Shown piece after piece: positions 26,633 to 35,334 of a stretch of DNA of 64,000 bases. The DNA comes from Bacteroidales bacterium (lineage in GTDB: Bacteria > Bacteroidota > Bacteroidia > Bacteroidales > F082). Under the pieces are notes generated by a model that was not told the origin of the DNA, searched no databases, and saw only the letters and a list, made by a program, of their open reading frames with translations. The stretch's first letter is position 1. Each line of letters begins with the position of its first letter. The stretch is from NCBI GenBank assembly GCA_015493525.1, contig WGCY01000009.1, positions 1-64,000 on the forward strand, written 5' to 3'. The position numbers were made by a program, and so were the translations under genes.

Positions 26633-29242
26633 CTAAGAAATTTTCTTTAGTAAGTTCTTGATTTCGTTTAACTTCATGAGGGCTTCTACCGGAGTGAGCG
26701 TATCGATATCCGTGTTCAGGATATCCTGTTTAATTTGTTGCAGCAAGGGGTCGTCCAGCTGGATAAAACTCAGCTGAAAATCGTTGGCATCCGGGGTGTG
26801 GCCCAGCTCTTCTTCCAGTTCTTTGTGCGAATGGGCCTTCTCCAGCACTTTCAGCAACTCCTTGGCACGTTTCAATACTTTGGCGGGCATTCCGGCCATT
26901 TCGGCCACATGAATCCCAAAGCTGTGCTCGCTTCCTCCCTTTTTCAGCTTGCGCAAAAAGATGACCTTATTGCCCATCTCTTTTATGGAAATGTGGTAGT
27001 TCAGGATGCGTGGCAGGCCGGCAGCCATTTCGTTCAGCTCATGGTAGTGTGTGGCAAAAAGTACCTTGGCGCGGTAAGCCGGATGGTTGTGCAGGTACTC
27101 CACAATGGCCCAGGCAATGGAAATTCCGTCGTAAGTGCTGGTCCCGCGGCCTATCTCATCCAGTAATATCAGGCTTCGGTTGGAAATGTTGTTCAGAATG
27201 CTGGCCGTTTCGTTCATCTCTACCATAAAAGTGGATTCGCCGGACGAAATGTTGTCGGAAGCCCCCACACGGGTGAAAATTTTATCCACAAGGCCGATTT
27301 CTGCCGATGCCGCCGGAACAAAACTTCCCATTTGTGCCATAAGGACGATGAGTGCCGTTTGCCGCAGCAGGGCAGATTTTCCCGACATGTTGGGGCCGGT
27401 GAGGATAATAACCTGTTGCTTTTTGTTGTCGAGGTAAACGTCGTTGTCCACGTAGTGCTCGTCCTGCGGCAGGTTCTGTTCAATAACGGGATGACGTCCG
27501 GCCTTGATGTCGATAGCATATCCGGTATTGATTTCCGGACGGTGATAACCGTTTTCAATGGAGACGGTAGCAAATGAAACCAAACAGTCCAGTGTAGCCA
27601 AAAGGGTGGAATCCAGTTGGATGGGTTTGATAAAGGTGGCGGCATATTGAACCAATTGTTCAAAAAGCTGCTGTTCCAATCGGAGGATTTTATCTTCTGC
27701 ACCGAGGATCTTTTGTTCGTACTCTTTCAGCTCTTCCGTGATATACCGTTCCGAGTTGGTGAGGGTTTGTTTGCGGTGCCACTCTTCCGGCACTTTGTCT
27801 TTGTGGGTGTTGGTAACTTCGAGATAATAACCAAAAACATTGTTGTAGCTGATTTTAAGTGAAGGAATCCCCGTACGTTCGCTTTCGCGTTTTTGGATTT
27901 GTTTGAGGTAATCTTTTCCTGAAAAAGCAATTTTACGAAGTTCATCCAATTCTTCCGATACCCCTTCAGCCATCACGCTGCCTTTGGTTATTGAAACCGG
28001 CGGGTCTTCTTTAAGCCCGGTCTCCAGTTTGTTGACAAGTGAGCTACATGTGTTCATTTGCTCTGCCATTTTCTCCAGCACGGGCAGCCCGCTTTTCCTG
28101 CAAATTGTCTTTATTTCCGTTACTGCATGAAGGGCGCGTTGTAATTGTTTCAGCTCGCGCGGGTTGACACGGTAGGTGGCCACTTTGGAGATAAGGCGTT
28201 CCATGTCGCCCAGCTTTTTAAACTCCGGACGTAGCCTCTCCGCCACTTCCGGATGCTGAATAAAGTATCCTGTTACGTTGAGCCGTTCGTCGATGGCGGT
28301 TTTTTCTTTTAGCGGCAGCGTTATCCAGCGGCGCATAAGCCGTGCCCCCATGGGCGAATCGGTTTTGTCGATGATGCCGAGCAACGAGTCGCCCCCTTCA
28401 AACAACGGGTAAATTAGTTCGAGGTTACGCACGGTAAACCGGTCGAGCCATACATATTTTCCTTCATCAATGCGGCTGATCTTGGAAATATGGTCCAGCT
28501 TGTCGTGATGCGTTTCGTGCAGATAATGAACAGTAGCCCCCGCAGCAATAATACCTTCGGTAAGCTCCTCTACGCCAAATCCTTTAAGCGAACTTGTCTT
28601 GAAATGGCGCAGCAAAATTTCGCGGCCAAAATCTTCACGAAAAACCCAGTCATCGAAAAATGTGAGGTAAAAACGGTCCCCAAACTCCTCAAGAAATTTT
28701 ATCCTGTTCTGACGCTGGACGATGACTTCGCTCGGGGCAAAGCCCTGTAACAATTTGTCGATGTAATCTTTGTTGCCCCGGGCGATAAAAAACTCACCGG
28801 TGGAGATGTCCAAAAGCGAGATGCCGGAGATGCCATTGGTGAGATGAACGGCGGCCAGAAAGTTGTTCTCTTTCTGTTCCAGCACATTGTCGTTGAGCGA
28901 TACCCCCGGTGTAACCAGTTCGGTAACACCACGTTTTACGATTTTTTTGGTGAGCTTCGGGTCTTCCAGCTGGTCGCAAATGGCCACCCTGTATCCTGCC
29001 CTCACCAGCTTAGGCAGGTAAGTGTCGATGGAATGATGCGGGAAGCCCGCCAGCTCCACAAACGAAGCAGAACCGTTGCGCCTCTTGGTGAGCACAATAC
29101 CCAATATCCCGGAAGCTTTGATGGCATCTTCGCCGAAGGTTTCGTAGAAATCACCCACCCGAAACAACAACAACGCATCCGGATATTTCGCCTTGATGGT
29201 ATTGTATTGTTTCATTAATGGTGTTTCTACGTATTTGGCCAT
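26633..29242 (-). CDS. mutS: DNA mismatch repair protein MutS
   Basis: 869 residues, full length. Recognises mismatches and starts repair with MutL. The N-terminal mismatch-binding domain carries [13 protein letters not shown] (the Phe-x-Glu that stacks on the mismatch), followed by connector, lever and clamp helices. The ATPase core has Walker [35 protein letters not shown], Walker [17 protein letters not shown] and the FATHYHEL switch. Promoter-like TATCTTTG (minus) lies 19 bases upstream. mutL is not in the window. Confidence 0.97.
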   Translation of the reverse strand: MAKYVETPLMKQYNTIKAKYPDALLLFRVGDFYETFGEDAIKASGILGIVLTKRRNGSASFVELAGFPHHSIDTYLPKLVRAGYRVAICDQLEDPKLTKKIVKRGVTELVTPGVSLNDNVLEQKENNFLAAVHLTNGISGISLLDISTGEFFIARGNKDYIDKLLQGFAPSEVIVQRQNRIKFLEEFGDRFYLTFFDDWVFREDFGREILLRHFKTSSLKGFGVEELTEGIIAAGATVHYLHETHHDKLDHISKISRIDEGKYVWLDRFTVRNLELIYPLFEGGDSLLGIIDKTDSPMGARLMRRWITLPLKEKTAIDERLNVTGYFIQHPEVAERLRPEFKKLGDMERLISKVATYRVNPRELKQLQRALHAVTEIKTICRKSGLPVLEKMAEQMNTCSSLVNKLETGLKEDPPVSITKGSVMAEGVSEELDELRKIAFSGKDYLKQIQKRESERTGIPSLKISYNNVFGYYLEVTNTHKDKVPEEWHRKQTLTNSERYITEELKEYEQKILGAEDKILRLEQQLFEQLVQYAATFIKPIQLDSTLLATLDCLVSFATVSIENGYHRPEINTGYAIDIKAGRHPVIEQNLPQDEHYVDNDVYLDNKKQQVIILTGPNMSGKSALLRQTALIVLMAQMGSFVPAASAEIGLVDKIFTRVGASDNISSGESTFMVEMNETASILNNISNRSLILLDEIGRGTSTYDGISIAWAIVEYLHNHPAYRAKVLFATHYHELNEMAAGLPRILNYHISIKEMGNKVIFLRKLKKGGSEHSFGIHVAEMAGMPAKVLKRAKELLKVLEKAHSHKELEEELGHTPDANDFQLSFIQLDDPLLQQIKQDILNTDIDTLTPVEALMKLNEIKNLLKKIS

Positions 29243-29261
29243 GGCACGTTCAATTTTCGGA

Positions 29262-29269
29262 CAAAGATA
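29262..29269 (-). promoter_or_regulatory. Bacteroidota -7 promoter element for mutS
   Basis: Reads TATCTTTG on the minus strand, 19 bases before the mutS ATG. Confidence 0.65.
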
Positions 29270-29299
29270 AACATTGTGCTGTTTTTGGTACGCTGTAAG

Positions 29300-29590
29300 C
29301 CTGCTAAAACAAAACCTTTCTGTTTTGTACAGTGTTTTTCGTGTAATTTGTTGGCAAAAAAGCCTTTGGGAGAAGTAGCCGGAATAAATGCTTTGTGCTG
29401 GTTGTGACTTTAAATCGCGGCCAGGAGGGCTTTAGGATTTTTAATCCGGTCAGTCTGAAGGATGGCAATTCCCTGAACTCTCTAACATTCGGGTTGCTCC
29501 GAAGGAGTACCATAGCACAAACCCGAATGAGCAAAGAAATTTTCAACCTTTCAGGTCGAACCCGACCTGAAAGGTTGAAAATTTTCCAAT
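29300..29590. repeat. Gene-free spacer with a perfect 22-bp palindrome
   Basis: Between mutS and the SPFH gene. 29537-29558 and 29563-29584 are perfect 22-base inverted repeats around a 4-base AACC loop, with core CAACCTTTCAGGTC. An ATTCGGGTT/AACCCGAAT inverted pair lies just before it (about 29488-29527) around CTCCGAAGGAGTACC. Related CCTTTCAGGTC hairpins occur at 40.6 kb. It could terminate transcription from both sides. No gene is supported. Confidence 0.75.
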
Positions 29591-29660
29591 AAAAACTTGA
29601 CAAACCCTTCAGAAAGTTGTATTATTGCAATATTATTTTAATATCATAAATATATCAATC

Positions 29661-30515
29661 ATGAAAAAAGAAAAAGTATTTAAACCCATGCCGGGTTACC
29701 TCGCCCTCGTGGCTATTTTGTTGCTCATCGGCCTGCCTGTTTGGGCCATTGTCGTTCATCAGGTTTTCTGGCCTGTTGTGTTTATCGTGCTGGCCGTTTT
29801 CGGGTTGCCCGGTATTACGGTGGTCAACCCCAACGAGTCGAAAGTGCTGATTTTGTTCGGGGCGTACAAAGGGACCATCAAAGAAAACGGCTTCTGGTGG
29901 ACGAATCCTTTTTTTGTTAAAAAGAACATTTCGTTGCGTGCACGCAATCTCGACAGCGAACCCATCAAAGTGAACGACAAGTTGGGGAACCCTATCATGA
30001 TTGGTGTGGTAATGGTGTGGAAAGTAAAGGATACTTATAAAGCTGCTTTTGATGTGGACGATTACACCATGTTTGTGGACATTCAGAATGAGGCAGCTAT
30101 CCGTAAGCTGGCCGGGCGCTATCCTTACGATAACCTGGAAGATGAGAGTGCCCATTTAACACTGCGCAGCAGCAGCGATGAGGTAAACCAAATGCTGGAA
30201 CAGGAGATTACCGAACGGCTCTCCATTGCCGGAATTGAGGTGGTGGAAGCCCGGATTAACTATCTTGCCTATGCCAAAGAAATTGCCGGTGCCATGCTGA
30301 AACGCCAACAGGCTTCGGCCATTGTGGCGGCACGTACCAAGATTGTGGAAGGGGCTGTGGGCATGGTCGAAATGGCCTTGAACGAACTATCCAAAAAACA
30401 GATTATTGAGCTGGATGAAGAGAAAAAAGCGGCTATGGTGAGTAACCTGATGGTTGTGTTGACTTCCGATAAAGATATTTCACCGGTGGTAAATACAGGG
30501 ACGCTCTATCAGTAA
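29661..30515 (+). CDS. SPFH/stomatin-like membrane protein
   Basis: 284 residues from the ATG at 29661 ([16 protein letters not shown]). Two close N-terminal membrane segments (about 12-30 and 36-55) precede an SPFH/band 7 domain (about 60-230): [41 protein letters not shown] and the [24 protein letters not shown] helix. Such proteins form oligomeric rings that organise membrane microdomains or steady other membrane enzymes. No partner protease (NfeD or FtsH type) is adjacent. It precedes two related small membrane proteins by about 130 bases. Confidence 0.9.
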   Translation: MKKEKVFKPMPGYLALVAILLLIGLPVWAIVVHQVFWPVVFIVLAVFGLPGITVVNPNESKVLILFGAYKGTIKENGFWWTNPFFVKKNISLRARNLDSEPIKVNDKLGNPIMIGVVMVWKVKDTYKAAFDVDDYTMFVDIQNEAAIRKLAGRYPYDNLEDESAHLTLRSSSDEVNQMLEQEITERLSIAGIEVVEARINYLAYAKEIAGAMLKRQQASAIVAARTKIVEGAVGMVEMALNELSKKQIIELDEEKKAAMVSNLMVVLTSDKDISPVVNTGTLYQ

Positions 30516-30634
30516 AAAAATCAAACTGCAAAAAACAAAACACAAATATAGCATAGATTCCAAATTTGAAAATGGAAGTTTTGTTTATTGGTTTTTGAAT
30601 TTTATTTGTGGTTTGAAATTTAACTTTTGTGATT

Positions 30635-30642
30635 TATATTTG
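30635..30642 (+). promoter_or_regulatory. Bacteroidota -7 promoter element
   Basis: TATATTTG, only 7 bases before the ATG at 30650, which would give a leader of a few bases or leaderless mRNA. Confidence 0.4.
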
Positions 30643-30649
30643 ATACACA

Positions 30650-31216
30650 ATGAATTACACTAAAGAACAGAAGGAAATATTTCGTGAGGAGCAACGGTTT
30701 TCGGGTAGTCCGATGATGTGGATCTTTCCACTTGTTTTTGTGGTGAGTGCGGGGGGCCTGGCTTATGGTATGTACCGGCAGCTTTCTCTGGAAAAGCCGG
30801 GGGCCAATCATCCCACCCTTGATCCTGTATTTATACTTACTGTTTCTTTTTTATTATTTTCATGGGTTGTCGTTTGGTTTGCTTCCGCAAAGTCCAGGCT
30901 GGAAGTCTTTATTGATGGGGAAGGCATTCATTTTCGGTTTCCTGTATTTATCCGGAAATGGCGCACCGTAAAAAAGGAAACTATCGCCCGTTATGAAGTG
31001 CAAAAATATTCCCCGTTGGCGTATGCCGGTTGGGGGTATCGCAGAAAAAATCGTTCCTGGGACGGTAGAAACGAAATTGTTTACACCGTTAGGGGAAAGA
31101 TGGGCTTACGGCTCTATTTTTCTCATAAACGTTTGTTGTTGGGAACCCAGCGGCCAGAGGCTTTGGATCGTGCCATGAAGAAACTGATGGGAGAGAACGA
31201 ACAGAACGATGGCTGA
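30650..31216 (+). CDS. Two-TM protein with PH-like domain, copy 1
   Basis: 188 residues, family not named. A short cytoplasmic N-terminus (FREEQRF) leads into two membrane segments (about 24-42 and 61-82), then a soluble beta-rich tail: FIDGEGIHFRFPVFIRKWRTVKKETIARYEV, YTVRGKMGLRLYF, RLLLGTQRPEALDRAMKKL. This is the layout of bacterial PH-like (bPH2-type) membrane proteins. It is clearly a paralogue of the protein at 31346 (shared EEQR, NHP, EGIH-RFPVF, KLMAEN/KLMGEN). The duplication seems local and old, as the copies differ at most positions. Role unknown. Confidence 0.8.
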   Translation: MNYTKEQKEIFREEQRFSGSPMMWIFPLVFVVSAGGLAYGMYRQLSLEKPGANHPTLDPVFILTVSFLLFSWVVVWFASAKSRLEVFIDGEGIHFRFPVFIRKWRTVKKETIARYEVQKYSPLAYAGWGYRRKNRSWDGRNEIVYTVRGKMGLRLYFSHKRLLLGTQRPEALDRAMKKLMGENEQNDG

Positions 31217-31340
31217 GAGGAAACAAATCATCTATCCCGGTGAAATAAAAAGGGTTACCATGGTCGGTAATTTAATGGTAGTCATGGGATTAGGAAAGCA
31301 CTTCCCGGTTGAATGGAATGAGATAACAAATTATTGGTAA
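31209..31340 (+). CDS. Possible 43-residue small protein
   Basis: An ATG overlaps the end of the preceding gene by eight bases (GATGGCTGA) and opens 43 codons: MAERKQIIYPGEIK then VTMVGNLMVVMGLGKHF, ending EITNYW. The overlap mirrors that between the second paralogue and its ribbon-helix-helix gene (GATGACTAA at 31.9 kb), so this may be a coupled small gene or what remains of one after the duplication. I do not recognise it. Low confidence that it is expressed. Confidence 0.35.
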   Translation: MAERKQIIYPGEIKRVTMVGNLMVVMGLGKHFPVEWNEITNYW

Positions 31341-31345
31341 ATTTA

Positions 31346-31924
31346 ATGAAAACGAAAAACAAAAAGCAGAATAAGATCTTTTTTAACGAAGAACAGCGAC
31401 TTCTTGATAGTCCCAAAAAATGGATTTTTGTGGTTGTTTTTGTTTTAGTTATCGGAATATTGGGCTATGGAATGATTAAACAACTGGTGTTTGGGAGGCC
31501 GTGGGGCAATCATCCTATGTCAAATTCAGGACTGTTACTGACTTTTTCAGTAGTTGGTTTATTTATGGATGGCATAGTTTTTCTCCAGGCACGAACAAAA
31601 CTCATTGTTTACATTGATAAGGAGGGAATTCACTACCGGTTTCCTGTTTTTGTCAGGAAAGAAAGGTTGATAAAAAAGGAACAAATTGCAGGTTACGATG
31701 TCAGGGAATTTCATCCGCTAAAGGAACATGGCGGATGGGGATTGCGTAAAAGTGCGATTTACAGAATGGCGGACAAAGGAATTAGCTATAAAATTGCTGG
31801 AAACGTGGGCCTTAAGCTTTATTTGACCGATGGGAGAAGATTACTGCTGGGCACTCTGCGCCCGGAAGCCATGAAACGCGCCATGAGAAAATTGATGGCG
31901 GAAAACGAACAAATCGATGACTAA
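31346..31924 (+). CDS. Two-TM protein with PH-like domain, copy 2
   Basis: 192 residues from the ATG at 31346. Same layout as copy 1: FFNEEQRLLDSPKKW, two hydrophobic helices (about 23-41 and 58-78), then YIDKEGIHYRFPVFVRKERLIKKEQIAGYDV and a tail ending TLRPEAMKRAMRKLMAEN. It is more basic at the N-terminus than copy 1. Its stop overlaps the start of a ribbon-helix-helix gene by eight bases, a sign of translational coupling. Function unknown; a membrane-tethered signalling or stress role is only a guess. Confidence 0.8.
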   Translation: MKTKNKKQNKIFFNEEQRLLDSPKKWIFVVVFVLVIGILGYGMIKQLVFGRPWGNHPMSNSGLLLTFSVVGLFMDGIVFLQARTKLIVYIDKEGIHYRFPVFVRKERLIKKEQIAGYDVREFHPLKEHGGWGLRKSAIYRMADKGISYKIAGNVGLKLYLTDGRRLLLGTLRPEAMKRAMRKLMAENEQIDD

Positions 31925-32096
31925 GAAAAAACCATTTGTACTTCGGCTTCAGCCGGAAATGATGAAAGCCATTGAGAAGTGGGCGGCGGATGACTTTCGC
32001 AGCATCAACGGGCAGATTGAATGGCTCTTGAGCGAGAGCTTGAAAAAAGCGGGAAGGTGGAAGAAATCCGGAGCGGAGAAGAAAGAAGAAGATTAG
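31917..32096 (+). CDS. Arc-like ribbon-helix-helix small protein
   Basis: 59 residues: MTKKKPFVLRLQPEMMKAIE, then a helix KWAADDFRSINGQIEWLLSE and a basic tail. The FVLRL beta strand, the amphipathic helix and the RSINGQIEWLL second helix fit the Arc/MetJ ribbon-helix-helix fold, which binds DNA as dimers. It is coupled to the preceding membrane protein by an eight-base overlap (GATGACTAA). This pairing of a two-TM PH-like protein with an Arc-like protein may be a regulatory unit. It is too small to show catalytic sites. Confidence 0.8.
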   Translation: MTKKKPFVLRLQPEMMKAIEKWAADDFRSINGQIEWLLSESLKKAGRWKKSGAEKKEED

Positions 32097-32147
32097 ACTT
32101 TTGAATCAGATTTAATTCCTGACTTTGTTAAAGATACTGTTGTCAGA

Positions 32148-32228
32148 CAAAAAAGTAGCGAGAATTTTTTCTATTTAGCAAAAAAAGTGGCGAGAATTTT
32201 TTCTTTTTGCTAAAATGCCGAAGATTTT
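32148..32228. repeat. Short direct repeat in spacer
   Basis: AAAAAAGTAGCGAGAATTTTTT and AAAAAAGTGGCGAGAATTTTTT recur about 30 bases apart, followed by a looser third echo (AAAATGCCGAAGATTTTTG). The arms can also pair as imperfect hairpins. Meaning unknown. Confidence 0.6.
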
Positions 32229-32352
32229 TGTTTCATTGCAAACAATAAAAAGTTTTCCGAACAGAAGTGTCAATAAGAGAGAAATGTTGGGACTTGAACT
32301 CATTTCCCCCTTTTCTTTTTTCTCTCCACGTCCCCATTTCATAAAATATTCC

Positions 32353-32360
32353 TACTTTTG
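32353..32360 (+). promoter_or_regulatory. Promoter element of the B12 locus
   Basis: TACTTTTG fits TAnnTTTG and lies just before the cobalamin riboswitch, where transcription of the B12 operon should begin. Confidence 0.6.
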
Positions 32361-32365
32361 CCATA

Positions 32366-32514
32366 GATAATGGTTAAGGGAATCCTGTGAAAAACAGGAG
32401 CTGTCCCCGCAGCCGTAAGTCGTAGTAGAAATTTCCGGCCACCTTAGTGCCACTGTCCGCCCTCGGCGTGATGGGAAGGCCGCCGGAAATGCGACAAGCC
32501 GGAAGACCTGCCTT
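32366..32514 (+). promoter_or_regulatory. Cobalamin (B12) riboswitch
   Basis: The conserved blocks are in order: GGTTAAGGGAATCCTGTG with the AACAGGAGCTGTCCCCGCAGCC core, CCACTGTCC, the CGGCGTGATGGGAAGGCCG arm, and the B12 box AAGCCGGAAGACCTGCC (32496-32512). This adenosyl/methyl-cobalamin aptamer normally represses its operon when B12 is plentiful. It leads the secreted protein, T9SS protein, btuB and btuG-like genes. No anti-terminator structure was worked out. Confidence 0.95.
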
Positions 32515-32639
32515 TATCATTTTTTCGAAGCTTTCGGTGGAAAAGCAGGAGGAAATTTCCTTTCTCCCCCTTTTATTTCCGGTTGGCTTACGAAAATTAA
32601 GTTTTAATTTTTGTAATGTTTAACTAAATGATTTTCAAA

Positions 32640-34277
32640 ATGAAAAAGAATTACTTTCTGACAGCCCTGCTCGTGGCGGGACTGTTGCTGCCTGTTTTTT
32701 TGCAGGCACAAATCTCCACTTTCGATGACATGAAACTGGATTCTGCCAATGCTTACTGGAACGGCTCCGATACATCGGGCGGCTTCCAAAGCGGAAGTGT
32801 TTACTTTTATAACAACTACAACACTGCGTGGGGCAGCTGGAGCGGCTTTGCCTATTCCAATGTTAAAAATGATACGACGGCCGGTTATACCAACCAATAT
32901 GCTGCCGTTACAACTTCGGGCGTTTTCAACTCATCAAAATATGCGGTGGTCAATGCCAATTCTCCGGCAAGCTTAAAACTGAAAGGTGCTTTGGCAGGTT
33001 CCTTGTTAAAAGGGGTTTATGTTACCAATTCCACGTATGCTGTGCTTTCTATGGAAAACGGCGATGCTTATGCCAAAAAGTTTGGCGGCGCAGACGGTAC
33101 CGACCCCGACTGGTTTATGTTGACAATAAAAGGTTATGATAAAGGTGCTTACACCGATTCTGTTAACTTTTACCTGGCTGATTTCCGGTTTCAGTCTTCC
33201 GACCGCGATTACATTGTAAAAACCTGGAAATGGGTTGACCTGCAACAATTGGGTGCCGTTGACAGCCTGACGTTTGTGTTGCATTCCAGTGATACCGGCG
33301 CCTACGGTATGAACACACCGGCATACTTTTGTATGGATAATTTTAACGATACGGTTTACAGCCATTCTGCTGTTTCGACTTTTGAGGATGTGAGCCTTGA
33401 TCCTGAAAATGCTTACTGGAACGGCTCCGATTTGGCAGGCGGCTTTACCAGCGGACATGCCTGGTTTTACAACAGTTACAACCCGAGTTGGGGAAGTTGG
33501 AGTGGATTTGCTTACTCCAATGTGAAAAATGACACTACCGCCGGTTATACCAACCAGTATGCAGCGATAACCACCGGAGGGGTGAACGGCTCCGATGGAT
33601 ATGGTGTGGCTTATGCCGGAGCTCCTGTGAGCGTAAAATTGGATACGGTACTGGCCGGAACGGTTTTGAAAGGCATTTTTGTTACCAATTCCACTTATGC
33701 GGCCCTTTCCATGGAAAACGGCGATGCTTATGCAAAAAAATTCGGTGGTGCCGATGGAACCGATCCTGACTGGTTTCTCCTGACGATAAAAGGGTATGAA
33801 AAAGGTACCTATACCGATTCCGTTAACTTTTATCTTGCTGATTTCCGTTCAGATAATGCAGCCGATGATTATATTCTGAAGTCTTGGGCATGGGTCGACT
33901 TGCAGCCACTCGGCACAGTGGACAGCCTGACTTTTGAATTGCACTCGAGCGACGTGGGGACATACGGGATGAATACGCCGGCTTATTTCTGCCTGGACAA
34001 CCTGAACGATGTTACCAATGGCGTTTCCTCTTTGCCTTCCGGCTCAAACACCTTTGATGTGAACTTGTATCCCAATCCGGTGGCCAACGCCCTTTATGTC
34101 AAAGGCGTGAAAGATGCCCGGATAAATATCTATGACATTAGCGGACGCAAAGTGTATGAAACGATGGGTGGCGCAGAAACAATCAGGATAAATGTATCGG
34201 CTTATCCCAAAGGGATTTATCTGGTACGTATCCAAAATGGGCAAACTGTAGTAACCAAAAAGTTCATCAAAAAATAA
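32640..34277 (+). CDS. B12-regulated secreted DUF4465 protein, T9SS
   Basis: 545 residues from the ATG at 32640 (another ATG at 32628 adds four). A signal peptide (ends LQAQ) is followed by two DUF4465 domains (about 22-235 and 240-455) that are close repeats of each other: both hold NAYWNGSD, SWSGFAYSNVKNDTTAGYTNQYA, YGMNTPAYFC. A Por secretion tail (LYPNPVANALYV, INIYDISGRKVYE, YPKGIYLVRI) ends the protein. As first gene after the cobalamin riboswitch it is likely a surface protein that binds or passes on corrinoids, though DUF4465 activity is not established by sequence alone. It has a nearly seamless link (three bases) to the next gene. Confidence 0.88.
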   Translation: MKKNYFLTALLVAGLLLPVFLQAQISTFDDMKLDSANAYWNGSDTSGGFQSGSVYFYNNYNTAWGSWSGFAYSNVKNDTTAGYTNQYAAVTTSGVFNSSKYAVVNANSPASLKLKGALAGSLLKGVYVTNSTYAVLSMENGDAYAKKFGGADGTDPDWFMLTIKGYDKGAYTDSVNFYLADFRFQSSDRDYIVKTWKWVDLQQLGAVDSLTFVLHSSDTGAYGMNTPAYFCMDNFNDTVYSHSAVSTFEDVSLDPENAYWNGSDLAGGFTSGHAWFYNSYNPSWGSWSGFAYSNVKNDTTAGYTNQYAAITTGGVNGSDGYGVAYAGAPVSVKLDTVLAGTVLKGIFVTNSTYAALSMENGDAYAKKFGGADGTDPDWFLLTIKGYEKGTYTDSVNFYLADFRSDNAADDYILKSWAWVDLQPLGTVDSLTFELHSSDVGTYGMNTPAYFCLDNLNDVTNGVSSLPSGSNTFDVNLYPNPVANALYVKGVKDARINIYDISGRKVYETMGGAETIRINVSAYPKGIYLVRIQNGQTVVTKKFIKK

Positions 34278-34280
34278 ACC

Positions 34281-35324
34281 ATGCCGTTCCGTAAACTGAT
34301 ATTTTTCTTCCTGTTTGTCCTGCCCTTTGCGGGGTTGGCACAATTTGCCCCGGCAGCGGGACAGGCAGGAACTACGGCTATTTACAAGGACAGCACAGCC
34401 TTTGCGGGCTGGGCTGTTTCCTGTAAAGTTACCCGCGGTTTTATCAACATTGAAGATACGACAGAAACTTACACGCAGGGCGACAGTACGTCAAACCGGG
34501 CCTTTTTCGGCTTGCCCGCCAATGCCCTGAGGGCACCCGGCAGTGCTGCCGATGTGGTCAGCCTGGGTGATGGCGGTTCGGCCACCCTTGCCTTTGCCCA
34601 TCCCATTACCAATGGCCCGGGACCTGATTTTGCCGTTTTCGAAAATGGTTTTCAGGCACAGGCTTCTCCTTTTGAGTATTACCTTGAACTGGCATTTGTG
34701 GAGGTGAGTACCGATGGAAAACGTTTTGTCCGGTTTCCTTCCGTGTCGCTTACGCAAGATACGGCCCAGATTGGTGGTTTCGGGCAACTGAATCCGGAGA
34801 AAATCCATAACCTTGCCGGGAAATATGTGGCAGATTATGGAACGCCTTTTGATTTGAAGGATATTGCCGATAGCACAGGTGTCGATATCGATAGCATCAA
34901 TTATGTGCGTATTGTGGATGTAACGGGTGATATTGATTCGGCTTATGCCCGATACGACAGCCGTGGAAACATCATCAACGACCCGTGGCCGTCCCCTTAC
35001 TGGACAGGAGGTTTCGATTTGAATGCCGTGGGGATTATCCATGAGAGAAACCTGACGAGCGTTTTGTCTTCGCGGGGTAGCCAACATAATTTTGCTGTTT
35101 GTCCCAATCCGGCGAACCGGAATGTAATGATTGAAAATCAGCGGGCTGGTGGCAAAAACTTTCGTCTTGGCGTTTATTCCCTCAACGGGAAAATAATGCT
35201 GCTGTCTGGTTCGGCAGGAAAAATATTTTCCCTGAATACATCGTCGTGGCCTAACGGATTTTATGTGGTTAGAATACAAACGGAAAACGCGATGGTTTTA
35301 AAAAAATTGATCGTTCAGCACTGA
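34281..35324 (+). CDS. B12-locus secreted protein with T9SS tail
   Basis: 347 residues. A signal peptide (ends GLAQ) and a beta-sandwich-like body (about 25-255) with ADVVSLGDGGSATLAFAHPI, GPGPDFAVFENGF, FVEVSTDGKRFVRF and SINYVRIVDVTGD, which I know as a cell-surface-protein type often found in B12-riboswitch loci of Bacteroidota. The end is a Por secretion tail (VCPNPANRNVMIE, WPNGFYVVRI). Together with the DUF4465 gene and btuB it probably helps capture or hand over cobalamin at the surface; the direct binding role is an inference from context. Confidence 0.8.
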   Translation: MPFRKLIFFFLFVLPFAGLAQFAPAAGQAGTTAIYKDSTAFAGWAVSCKVTRGFINIEDTTETYTQGDSTSNRAFFGLPANALRAPGSAADVVSLGDGGSATLAFAHPITNGPGPDFAVFENGFQAQASPFEYYLELAFVEVSTDGKRFVRFPSVSLTQDTAQIGGFGQLNPEKIHNLAGKYVADYGTPFDLKDIADSTGVDIDSINYVRIVDVTGDIDSAYARYDSRGNIINDPWPSPYWTGGFDLNAVGIIHERNLTSVLSSRGSQHNFAVCPNPANRNVMIENQRAGGKNFRLGVYSLNGKIMLLSGSAGKIFSLNTSSWPNGFYVVRIQTENAMVLKKLIVQH

Positions 35325-35334
35325 TACTGAGGGA

